From a virus, in the IMG/VR virus record IMGVR_UViG_3300008450_000353, positions 1 through 27,784 of that record: a stretch of DNA of 27,784 nt; one strand, written 5' to 3'. Shown piece by piece: positions 22,215-27,763 of the stretch. The notes beneath the pieces were generated by a model. That model made no database searches. It was not told the origin of the DNA and saw only the letters and a program-made list of their open reading frames with translations. The number at the start of each line of letters is the position of its first letter. The stretch's first letter is position 1. Both the position numbers and the translations under genes were made by a program.

Positions 22215-23174
22215 TTATGCAAGAGTCAGCAATTCTTCTGCTGCTTTTGCCTTAACATTAACACCGCCACCAAACCAGGCATTTGCCATTCTAGCATCCG
22301 GTGTACGAGCCGTTTCCCAATCCATCAACTGCGTGACGGCGTTGAGAGCGCCCCAGGCTGTACCTTTGGCAGATTCCAGCTCAGCACCGATGCCTGCGCC
22401 TTCGAAGAGAGCCAGTGCTCGAGTTGCTGCGCGGCTTGGCTTCTTATCGTCGCCGCCAAGAATCTTGGTAAAGACACCCATTGCTTGAGTGGAATCAATC
22501 TTAATCTTGGCCAGGAGCTTGGCGGTGGCCTCGAAGTCCTTGAAGGCTTGGTTGAACTCGCCAAGAGAAGTTTTGACATGAGCTGCGTTAAAGACTGAGT
22601 TATGACGAACCTTGACGACGTCGCCATTGCGTGAGCCAGCGGCAATTTGCAGAGTGTTATTGCATACAACGCGGACCGAGGTGAGCCTTGCCTGAGTGGC
22701 TAGCGAGCCATCGCAACTGGAAGCCATAAGGAGATATTGAGCCACTTTGTCGCCAGCCACAGAGAACTCGCCATCCATTTTAGCCAGTGCCCAGTAATGA
22801 GCACCATTGCGAAGCACACCGGCAGTTTCCAGATGCGCAATGCTGCCAATCATGTCACGGAAGAATTCCAGCACTTCCATTGGCTGCACAATGTTGTATT
22901 TATCTGAGACCAGACCAAGTGGCAGGTTGGAGTCAGCGCGGTAAAGAACCTTCTTGCCTTCATAGGGAAGCAATTGTTGCTTTGACCATGCTGTATTTGG
23001 CGTTTGAAACTGGACGCCAGCAGATTGGATCATGAAGTCCAGACCGGATTCCTCGGCCCAAACTTCCAAAGGTGCGTTGTCGGTCAGCTTTTGACCAAGG
23101 CCGTGCCAAGGGGTGTCGCCAACGTAGGCCATTGCGGCTTTGCCGGATGCAGTGGTTGCAAGCATGTGAGCCAT
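22215..23174 (-). CDS. DUF932 family phage protein
   Basis: A 319-residue protein. It opens MAHMLATTASGKAAMAYVGD and TPWHGLGQKL, then has LYRADSNLPLGLVSDKYNIV, QPMEVLEFF, ALAKMDGEFSVAGDKVAQYL, SVRVVCNNTLQIAA and a C-terminal NAVTQLMDWET segment. The WHGLG, L(G)xVSDxYxxVQP and RVVCxNT motifs mark the DUF932 (phage/plasmid-like TIGR03299) family, full length. The biochemical role of this family is not established; it is frequent in large plasmids and phages. It is single-gene, with its own promoter and leader, and followed by the promoter of the 21719 gene. Well supported as a gene, function unknown. Confidence 0.85.
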   Translation of the reverse strand: MAHMLATTASGKAAMAYVGDTPWHGLGQKLTDNAPLEVWAEESGLDFMIQSAGVQFQTPNTAWSKQQLLPYEGKKVLYRADSNLPLGLVSDKYNIVQPMEVLEFFRDMIGSIAHLETAGVLRNGAHYWALAKMDGEFSVAGDKVAQYLLMASSCDGSLATQARLTSVRVVCNNTLQIAAGSRNGDVVKVRHNSVFNAAHVKTSLGEFNQAFKDFEATAKLLAKIKIDSTQAMGVFTKILGGDDKKPSRAATRALALFEGAGIGAELESAKGTAWGALNAVTQLMDWETARTPDARMANAWFGGGVNVKAKAAEELLTLA

Positions 23175-23179
23175 GATGT

Positions 23180-23196
23180 ATTCCTTTCCAAGTTCA
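23180..23196 (-). promoter_or_regulatory. Repeated ribosome-binding leader, copy 5 (variant)
   Basis: Minus strand reads TGAACTTGGAAAGGAAT, ahead of the DUF932 gene at 23174. It has two changes against the consensus but keeps TGA, TTG and AAAGGAA. Confidence 0.5.
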
Positions 23197-23205
23197 GTTA
23201 AGTGG

Positions 23206-23247
23206 GGTGCTACATGAGCATATTACACCAATCTTTCGTCTTGGAAA
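23206..23247 (-). promoter_or_regulatory. Minus-strand promoter with TGTAGCACC element (DUF932 gene)
   Basis: On the minus strand TTTCCA (23247-23242), 16 bases, TAATAT (23225-23220), 5 bases, TGTAGCACC (23214-23206). The layout is identical to that at 11658-11699. The boxes are 4 of 6 consensus each, so strength may depend on an activator or phage factor. Confidence 0.5.
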
Positions 23248-23301
23248 CAGGCAAAATGCACAAATTTACGAAAAAAGCGCACAAATAGTTGCCAAAAAGT
23301 A

Positions 23302-23547
23302 TCATTGCCGTTGCGTAGGGATACGATTCCTTATCTTCTCGGCAATATCTGGCTGCCCTTCAGCCTCTGCGACCTTGGCGCATTCTTCTCTTTCTATAAA
23401 GATAGCCTGCTTTGTGGTCTCAATGGCAACAGTCATGATCTCAGCCTTGGCCAATGTAAGGGCGTCATCAAATTCTTTTTGCGTAAAAACTTGTACGTGG
23501 CCTGAGTTGGCCAAGAATTGCTTTTGAAAGTTGCTGAGCTCAGTCAT
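23302..23547 (-). CDS. Small phage protein (81 residues), unknown function
   Basis: An 81-residue protein. The start ATG at 23547 follows AAGGAGAAG, so the long upstream extension is not used. It overlaps the upstream gene by 8 bases. The sequence is helical (MTELSNFQKQFLANSGHVQV, then FDDALTLAKAEIMTVAIETT, KQAIFIEREECAKVAEAEGQ) and ends RNRIPTQRQ. The E-R-E-E-C-A-K-V-A-E motif is the same as in the gene at 25005 (AEREACAKVCE) and occurs in many small phage proteins. Last gene of the accessory run from 25354; a 54-base AT-rich stretch and the DUF932 promoter follow. Function unknown. Confidence 0.65.
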   Translation of the reverse strand: MTELSNFQKQFLANSGHVQVFTQKEFDDALTLAKAEIMTVAIETTKQAIFIEREECAKVAEAEGQPDIAEKIRNRIPTQRQ

Positions 23548-23776
23548 TTTCTTCTCCTTTTTTCCAAGGTATGACGTTAGGGGGTAGATTGTTGGTAGGC
23601 TCTGGTTGTGAGAGTATGAAGCGGGCGTATTCAAGCATACGGAAGTAAAGATCATCTAATACGTCGCCTTGAGCAGTGCGAAATGCTGCCATCTTTTCAG
23701 GGTCATCCGCGCAAAGCTGTATGGCGGCATCATAAGCTAGTACAGCACGTGCTAATTCTTTATGCATCTGCTTCAT
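23540..23776 (-). CDS. Small phage protein (78 residues), unknown function
   Basis: A 78-residue protein starting MKQMHKELARAVLAYDAAIQ. It is helical in the first two thirds (LCADDPEKMAAFRTAQGDVL, DDLYFRMLEYARFILSQPEP) and ends in a Pro/Asn-rich tail (TNNLPPNVIPWKKGEEND). The start overlaps the HTH gene stop (ATGA) and the stop overlaps the next gene. No known family is recognised. The tight coupling with the HTH regulator suggests the two are expressed at a fixed ratio; nothing else can be said of its role. Confidence 0.65.
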   Translation of the reverse strand: MKQMHKELARAVLAYDAAIQLCADDPEKMAAFRTAQGDVLDDLYFRMLEYARFILSQPEPTNNLPPNVIPWKKGEEND

Positions 23777-24024
23777 AGTTTATCCTTGGCAATCTTCTTT
23801 TTAAACATGTTGCGAATATCTTCGATTGGTAAACTTGTACGGTCATAAATGTAAAGGATCATCTTTGGCGTTAAGCCGCGTCTGCCATTGTTAATACGAC
23901 TTATGGTTGGCGCTGATGCTGCCAAGAACTTAGCCAAAGCGTAATCACTTTGTAAGTTGTATTTGTTTTTGAGGTATTCAAAGAGCTCGTTAGATTCATA
24001 TGACTCACTGCGTGGTGTGACCAT
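23773..24024 (-). CDS. HTH (Cro/C1 type) DNA-binding regulator
   Basis: An 83-residue protein. The central part, YNLQSDYALAKFLAASAPTI followed by SRINNGRRGLTPKMILYIYD, has the helix-turn-helix spacing of the lambda-repressor-like family: L-x-S-D-Y-A-L-A-K-x-L as helices 1-2, then SAPTISRINNGRRGLT as the recognition helix and following turn. It is close in size to phage Cro-type regulators. The ATG has AAGGAA upstream and overlaps the zinc-knuckle gene by 20 bases. It is the only clear sequence-specific regulator in the window, and the palindrome between the divergent promoters at 25409-25427 is a natural target candidate; that pairing is a guess. Confidence 0.8.
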   Translation of the reverse strand: MVTPRSESYESNELFEYLKNKYNLQSDYALAKFLAASAPTISRINNGRRGLTPKMILYIYDRTSLPIEDIRNMFKKKIAKDKL

Positions 24025-24208
24025 GTGTTATTTTCCTTTTTGTTGAGAAGCCAGATTCACGTGTACGTTTTATGCAATGCATACATACCCAACGCCTTGT
24101 AGATCTTGTAGCCTTATACTCACCGCCGGCCTGTTCTTGGTGCACGCGACAGCTGGAGCAATATTTGCGTCCATAAAGATCACTTTTGATTTTGTATACG
24201 TCATTCAA
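24005..24208 (-). CDS. Zinc-knuckle protein, TTG start
   Basis: A 67-residue basic protein with two CxxC pairs (Cys17-Cys20 in KYCSSC and Cys42-Cys45 in WVCMHC), a probable zinc ribbon. It resembles small nucleic acid-binding proteins of phages. The best start is TTG at 24208, coupled to the stop of the gene upstream (CTTGA) and 8 bases from AAAGGAG. An ATG 4 bases downstream is in another frame and would give a 44-residue peptide without these motifs. A TTG start on a zinc protein suggests low, coupled expression. Function: nucleic acid contact likely, target unknown. Confidence 0.7.
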   Translation of the reverse strand: MNDVYKIKSDLYGRKYCSSCRVHQEQAGGEYKATRSTRRWVCMHCIKRTRESGFSTKRKITHGHTTQ

Positions 24209-24555
24209 GTATTCTTCTCCTTTAGCTTGGCTTCGACTAAAGCCATGATATACCCCCTGTCCTTGGATTCTGTTTCATTGATAATTTCACGCTTGTCTTC
24301 ATTCGTTAGCCCTTGCCATTCACGCTGCGCTGCCGATTCCAATTCCTCGATGCGCTTTGCCATGCGCTGCTGTTCCTCAACCATTACAGCCATCGCATCC
24401 CAGTCAGGATTGAATTCGTTCGCTAGTGCTGCGCGGAGGGCTTCGATTGCATGAGCGCTGCGGTAAAAAGCCGCTGGGTCGTCAATATCAATAGGTTTGC
24501 TTTCTTGAAGCGCATGCAGCGCCATCTGAGCCGCTTCTCGTAGTTTGTCAGTCAT
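24205..24555 (-). CDS. Helical phage protein (116 residues), unknown function
   Basis: A 116-residue protein starting MTDKLREAAQMALHALQESK at 24555, with AAGGAG ahead; the earlier in-frame ATG at 24579 lies inside the tiny membrane gene. The L-R-E-A-A-x-M-A-L-x-A-L-E pattern and A-I-E-A-L-R-A-A-L-A are typical of a widespread small phage protein family. A coiled coil follows (VEEQQRMAKRIEELESAAQR) and the C-terminus is charged (MALVEAKLKEKNT). Its stop overlaps the TTG of the zinc-knuckle gene. No biochemical role is known. Confidence 0.65.
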   Translation of the reverse strand: MTDKLREAAQMALHALQESKPIDIDDPAAFYRSAHAIEALRAALANEFNPDWDAMAVMVEEQQRMAKRIEELESAAQREWQGLTNEDKREIINETESKDRGYIMALVEAKLKEKNT

Positions 24556-24565
24556 TTCTGCTCCT

Positions 24566-24649
24566 TCACCATGCGCCAAAAAAGCCGCGCAGAAAAATCA
24601 AAAGACAACCAAAGACAACGCCAAGTAGGAAGTAAACGATGTCAGTCAT
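24566..24649 (-). CDS. Tiny single-pass membrane protein (27 residues)
   Basis: A 27-residue reading frame beginning MTDIVYFLLGVVFGCLLIFL and ending RGFFGAW, far below usual length limits. It starts inside the upstream gene (8-base overlap, ATGACTGA) with AAAGGAAA about 6 bases ahead, and ends 11 bases before the next ATG, whose ribosome binding site AAGGAG follows directly. A short acidic N-terminus, about 16 hydrophobic residues and a basic residue after them fit an inner-membrane segment with the C-terminus inside. The fit to both neighbours supports a real gene. Role unknown; small phage membrane proteins often act on host envelope or phage exclusion. Confidence 0.6.
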   Translation of the reverse strand: MTDIVYFLLGVVFGCLLIFLRGFFGAW

Positions 24650-24806
24650 TGCTATTTCCTTTCACCACTCGCTTACCTTCACGAGCCTCGTCAACCATTC
24701 TTTGCAAGTCGCTAAGGTAGTACCATCCTTCAAAAAGATAAATGGAGGCGGCGTCTTGTATTTGCTTCTCAACCAGCTCTGCTTCTATATTCTTGTAGTC
24801 GCTCAC
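24642..24806 (-). CDS. Small phage protein (54 residues), GTG start, unknown function
   Basis: A 54-residue protein beginning (GTG) MSDYKNIEAELVEKQIQDAA and ending EGKRVVKGNSND. The GTG at 24806 is 6 bases after AGAGG and gives a compact acidic helical protein; the 27 codons further upstream in frame lie within the preceding gene and read as membrane-like nonsense. It overlaps the upstream gene by 38 bases. A middle segment (YLFEGWYYLSDLQRMVDEAR) matches small phage proteins that pair a Trp-Tyr cluster with a helix. No function is known. Confidence 0.6.
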   Translation of the reverse strand: MSDYKNIEAELVEKQIQDAASIYLFEGWYYLSDLQRMVDEAREGKRVVKGNSND

Positions 24807-25008
24807 GGTATTCCTCTTTTTGTTTTGTATTGAGATGAAAGAAATCATGTATAGGGTACACGCCATCAACAGGCTCATCACCCTCAAACTTGACCAAAGC
24901 TACCTCAACAACGTCGCCATCAAGAATCTTAGTGATTCGCCATAATGTAGCATTGACGAACGTATCCGTCACCACGATATCGCCAACCTTAAGTGTTTGT
25001 GGTTTCAT
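24769..25008 (-). CDS. Small beta-rich phage protein (79 residues), SH3/KOW-like, unknown function
   Basis: A 79-residue protein starting MKPQTLKVGDIVVTDTFVNA. The first 50 residues (LKVGDIVVTD, LWRITKILDGDVVEVALVKF) look like an SH3-like or KOW-type barrel of the kind used in RNA or protein contacts; the last 25 are a charged helix (NTKQKEEYRERLQEYRSRAG). AAGGAG precedes the ATG, which overlaps the upstream stop (ATGA). It belongs to the accessory run read from 25354 leftwards. The barrel reading is a fold impression only. Confidence 0.65.
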   Translation of the reverse strand: MKPQTLKVGDIVVTDTFVNATLWRITKILDGDVVEVALVKFEGDEPVDGVYPIHDFFHLNTKQKEEYRERLQEYRSRAG

Positions 25009-25229
25009 TGTTTTCTCCTTGCGCGGATAGCGTCAGCAAACTTTGCTTTGACATCAGTCCACACATATATCGAATCGGGATAGTTCTCGCATACCTTCGC
25101 ACACGCCTCACGCTCGGCTGCTGCGACTAAGGCTGCGAAGCGTTGGAGTTCTTTTGGGTAATTGATGATGGCATCGTGAGATTCAAAGCCAGCCTCCCGC
25201 GCCATGCGGATAATGTCTTCTTTAGTCAT
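25005..25229 (-). CDS. Small conserved phage protein (74 residues)
   Basis: A 74-residue protein beginning MTKEDIIRMAREAGFESHDA. The ATG at 25229 sits in a TGATG junction with the tiny membrane gene ahead, so the in-frame extension upstream is not used. LQRFAALVAAAEREACAKVC is the trademark of a family present in very many tailed phages of Gram-negative bacteria, always small and in accessory runs. The family has no known biochemical role. It ends ATGA-coupled with the SH3-like gene. Confidence 0.75.
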   Translation of the reverse strand: MTKEDIIRMAREAGFESHDAIINYPKELQRFAALVAAAEREACAKVCENYPDSIYVWTDVKAKFADAIRARRKQ

Positions 25230-25354
25230 CAGTCGTTCTCCCATGGGTCGCGTATTTCTAATGCTTCTATAAACCACAGCACGCCTATGATACCTAGAAC
25301 AGCTACAATCGCACCGCAGAATAAGATGATTATGATAGAGAGTAATTGGGACAT
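25229..25354 (-). CDS. Tiny membrane protein (41 residues)
   Basis: A 41-residue reading frame below usual length limits. It begins MSQLLSIIIILFCGAIVAVL, continues GIIGVLWF and ends EALEIRDPWEND. About 25 hydrophobic residues without charge form a clear transmembrane segment, followed by a charged tail on the other side. It carries the repeated leader TGACTGTTGAAAGGAGC ahead of its ATG and ends in TGATG with the next gene. It is the first gene of the minus-strand accessory run and lies next to the divergent control region, so it is probably among the earliest products made. Role unknown; a membrane-acting early protein is a fair guess. Confidence 0.7.
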   Translation of the reverse strand: MSQLLSIIIILFCGAIVAVLGIIGVLWFIEALEIRDPWEND

Positions 25355-25357
25355 AAA

Positions 25358-25374
25358 GCTCCTTTCAACAGTCA
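25358..25374 (-). promoter_or_regulatory. Repeated ribosome-binding leader, copy 6
   Basis: Minus strand reads TGACTGTTGAAAGGAGC, ahead of the 41-residue membrane gene starting at 25354. Confidence 0.6.
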
Positions 25375-25391
25375 GACATTACACAAAGAAA

Positions 25392-25420
25392 ATATTACAT
25401 ACATTTTTCATCCATGTACA
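25392..25420 (-). promoter_or_regulatory. Minus-strand promoter candidate for the accessory run
   Basis: On the minus strand TGTACA (25420-25415), 17 bases, TAATAT (25397-25392). Each box matches 4 of 6 consensus positions. The -35 box lies within the palindrome at 25409-25427. It would start the transcript leading to 25354-23302. Confidence 0.4.
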
Positions 25421-25427
25421 ATGGATG
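25409..25427. promoter_or_regulatory. Palindromic operator candidate between divergent promoters
   Basis: CATCCAT (25409-25415), GTACA, ATGGATG (25421-25427): perfect 7-base arms. It covers the -35 region of the minus-strand promoter and the -35/spacer region of the plus-strand one, so a bound protein could control both. Confidence 0.45.
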
Positions 25428-25438
25428 GTGAATATAAT
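25410..25438 (+). promoter_or_regulatory. Plus-strand promoter candidate for the primase/helicase gene
   Basis: A perfect -10 box TATAAT at 25433-25438; the -35 position (near 25410-25415, ATCCAT) matches poorly, which suggests an activated promoter. GGTGCTACC, the complement of the start-site element in the minus-strand promoters, lies 7 bases downstream (25446-25454). The leader to the ATG at 25592 is about 145 bases. Confidence 0.4.
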
Positions 25439-25539
25439 AGTGGCAGGTGCTACCGAAAGGTGGCGCTTACACTCTGCGGTTGCGAATTTCTGATTGTTGA
25501 ACAAGCAAAATCCGATTTACGCAGTCATGATAAAAAATA

Positions 25540-25568
25540 AGGCTCTCTATCTGCACAATAGAGAGCCT
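25540..25568 (-). terminator. 11-bp hairpin with T-run on the minus strand, in the leader of the primase gene
   Basis: AGGCTCTCTAT (25540-25550) and ATAGAGAGCCT (25558-25568), 7-base loop. On the minus strand it is followed by TATTTTTTA, giving a terminator for transcripts coming leftward out of the primase gene. On the plus strand no T-run follows, so there it would be a stable leader hairpin about 23 bases before the primase start. Confidence 0.6.
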
Positions 25569-25591
25569 CACTTTCACTACAGGGATTACGA

Positions 25592-27664
25592 ATGTCATCC
25601 GGTTTCGCCGCCCAAACAACATCACCTGAGCAATTATATACCAGCTTCACAGCAGATAGACAGTTCGATGATACCGATTGCAAGATTCTCGGCTTAGAAC
25701 TTCTGACACCTGATGAGACATACGACCTTCTTGGCCACACCAAAGAATGGTCCGTCAAATTACCTTATTACGATTTCTCAGGCCAACCAACTGGCTTCAA
25801 TCGAGTCAGATTGCTCTTCCCCAAGAGCAAAATGAAATACTCTCAGCCTAGAGCTTCAGGTTCTCATATCTATTTCCCACCTGGCGCCAATTGGAAAGCT
25901 ATTGCTCAGGATGTGGATATTCCCATCATCATCACCGAAGGGGAATTCAAAGCATATCAGATTCTGAAGCAAATTACCGCTGACGGCAGCCTCTACGCGC
26001 CTATTGGCTTGGCAGGCGTCACCAGTTGGACTGACAAATCTGGCCTGCCTCTACACGCCGACCTGATGAAAATAGCTTGGAGGCGCAAAACCAGCTTCCA
26101 AGAAAAACACCGAACTGTTTATATTGTCTTTGATTACGACGGAAAAGAAGAAGATGGCGAGCCCAATGAACAAGTTGCCATGGCTGAAACTAAGTTGGCT
26201 GTCACTCTACGTGGCCTGGGGGCTGTGGTTCACCTTTGCCGCGTTGGCAAATTTGGCCCTGGCGTGGGCTCTAAGTATGCTATTGACGACCACCTATTAA
26301 GCAATGGTAGCCTTGCAAGTGTATTAACTGCCACATCGGTGGTGATGAATGGTGTTGATACAATGGAAACTAAGCTTTATGAGTTCAAGACTCAATACGC
26401 TCTCTTCAATGGAGATGTGATTCGCTTAAAGGACGGGCTCATTCTTAATTGGAACAAAGCCAAAATCGATAGTGCGCAGCAATACTTTACTCAGGTCAAT
26501 ACTAGCAGTCGTGGTAACGTTACCACCAAAGATATAGCGCTTTTGGATGAGTACAAAAAATGGCCACGCTGCTGCAAAATAGAGCAGGTAGGTATGTATC
26601 CGGAGTTCCAAGGTTTGCAGATTACGCCGGATAAGAAATATAACCTATTTAAAGATTGGGCTCATGAGCCTATACCTGGAGACCCCAGCCCATATCTAGA
26701 TTTTTGTGATTACTTCTTTCAGGCTGAGCCAGAGTTTGTCAAATACTGGCATGATTGGGTAGCCAATATCATTCAATACCCATGGAGGCGTAATAACACC
26801 ACGCCACAGTTCATTCATGACATGGAAGGTATGGGCAAATCAGCCATTCCTGAATTCATCGCTGAAATGCTTGGTATGGGAGAAAACTCTCCGGCTGCTA
26901 CGCTGGGGCCAGATGATCTTTTCTCCAACTTCAACGGCGTCATGAAAGGAAAGATCTTTGTGGTGGTCAATGAGCCAAGCTCAGACCGCGATGACCATAG
27001 CGCTAAATTAAAGAATCTCATTACCGGCAAGGAGATTCTTATCAACAACAAATATGGCGCTCAATACACCGTCAAGAATTACGTGAATTATGTATTCACA
27101 TCCAATAAGCCCTACATCACTCATATGGGCGCCAGTAGCCGTCGAGAAGCTATTTATAAGTGCCCTACCTTCAGTCAACAAGATATTCTGGAACGTGTTA
27201 GTGCCATGATGCGCTGGGCTCGATCCAACCAAGGCTCTGGCTTCTCAGCTGTTCTTGACTGGTATTTGAGTCGTGATATTAGTAATTTTGATCCCTACGC
27301 TCCAGCGCCAATGACGGCGTATAAGCAGAAAGCGATTGAGCTAAGCAAGTCTCCATTAGAAGCTTTTGCCAAAGAATTGGCTGACTGGACACGTGAGCAT
27401 TGCAACGGAGAAGCTGCTTTTACTCCTGCGCAACTATCTGTTTTATGCGAACGCTGGGGCTACGACGCTAAAGCTAAAACGCAATATATTCGTCGCGCAA
27501 TGGAGGCTCAAGGTGAAAGTGAGCCCAGCAAAGTGATCAAAATCAACGGGAAAACGCATCGATATACAACTTTTGTGGTTACACAGTCGAAGGTTACACA
27601 ACGTAGTTGGGTTGATATTGTAGCAATTACTGAAAAAGCAATATTGTCAGAGTTGGAAGGATAG
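25592..27664 (+). CDS. Phage primase/SF3-type helicase with TOPRIM-like (DUF3854) domain
   Basis: A 690-residue protein. Residues about 95 to 235 form a TOPRIM-like domain: DIPIIITEGEFKAYQIL (Glu116, Glu118) and RTVYIVFDYDGKEED (Asp181, Asp183), the layout of DUF3854 primase-associated domains. Residues about 370 to 560 are the SF3/D5-type helicase: PQFIHDMEGMGKS with Walker A around 412-417, KGKIFVVVNEP as Walker B near 453-463, and YVNYVFTSNKP as the sensor strand. The C-terminal 100 residues (FTPAQLSVLCERWGYDAKAK) look like a winged-helix end. No zinc-binding or clear catalytic primase motif is seen before the TOPRIM, so priming needs support. AGGG precedes the ATG. It is alone on the plus strand, opposite the early run, and likely starts phage DNA replication. 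Confidence 0.85.
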   Translation: MSSGFAAQTTSPEQLYTSFTADRQFDDTDCKILGLELLTPDETYDLLGHTKEWSVKLPYYDFSGQPTGFNRVRLLFPKSKMKYSQPRASGSHIYFPPGANWKAIAQDVDIPIIITEGEFKAYQILKQITADGSLYAPIGLAGVTSWTDKSGLPLHADLMKIAWRRKTSFQEKHRTVYIVFDYDGKEEDGEPNEQVAMAETKLAVTLRGLGAVVHLCRVGKFGPGVGSKYAIDDHLLSNGSLASVLTATSVVMNGVDTMETKLYEFKTQYALFNGDVIRLKDGLILNWNKAKIDSAQQYFTQVNTSSRGNVTTKDIALLDEYKKWPRCCKIEQVGMYPEFQGLQITPDKKYNLFKDWAHEPIPGDPSPYLDFCDYFFQAEPEFVKYWHDWVANIIQYPWRRNNTTPQFIHDMEGMGKSAIPEFIAEMLGMGENSPAATLGPDDLFSNFNGVMKGKIFVVVNEPSSDRDDHSAKLKNLITGKEILINNKYGAQYTVKNYVNYVFTSNKPYITHMGASSRREAIYKCPTFSQQDILERVSAMMRWARSNQGSGFSAVLDWYLSRDISNFDPYAPAPMTAYKQKAIELSKSPLEAFAKELADWTREHCNGEAAFTPAQLSVLCERWGYDAKAKTQYIRRAMEAQGESEPSKVIKINGKTHRYTTFVVTQSKVTQRSWVDIVAITEKAILSELEG

Positions 27665-27763
27665 TTGATTGTGTGGTATCAAAATGGGTGAAACCTGAAA
27701 CTTTTTTGTAACCCTCAAAGCCTTTGGCTCCATTGGGAAGTTACATAGTTATAGAAGGTTACA
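27577..27763. repeat. Cluster of GTTACA/TGTAAC repeats, possible origin or regulator sites
   Basis: GGTTACACA at 27577-27585 and again at 27592-27600, TGTAACC (inverted) at 27707-27713, GTTACA at 27740-27745 and GGTTACA at 27757-27763. The first two lie in the 3' end of the helicase gene and encode VTQSKVTQ; the rest are outside it. The region from 27665 to the window end is AT-rich and holds no gene I can support. Repeats next to a replicative helicase are compatible with iterons, but this is unproven. Confidence 0.5.

Noticed and set aside
23226-23301. T-rich stretch after the gene 23302-23547 as a terminator
   Set aside because: On the minus strand there is a run of six T, but no stem of more than a few base pairs precedes it; two TTTGTGC direct repeats were seen but have no clear meaning.
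24807-24887. Hydrophobic N-terminal extension of the 54-residue gene, which looks like a signal peptide
   Set aside because: It is the off-frame reading of the gene 24769-25008 and has no ribosome binding site; GTG at 24806 has AGAGG at 6 bases.
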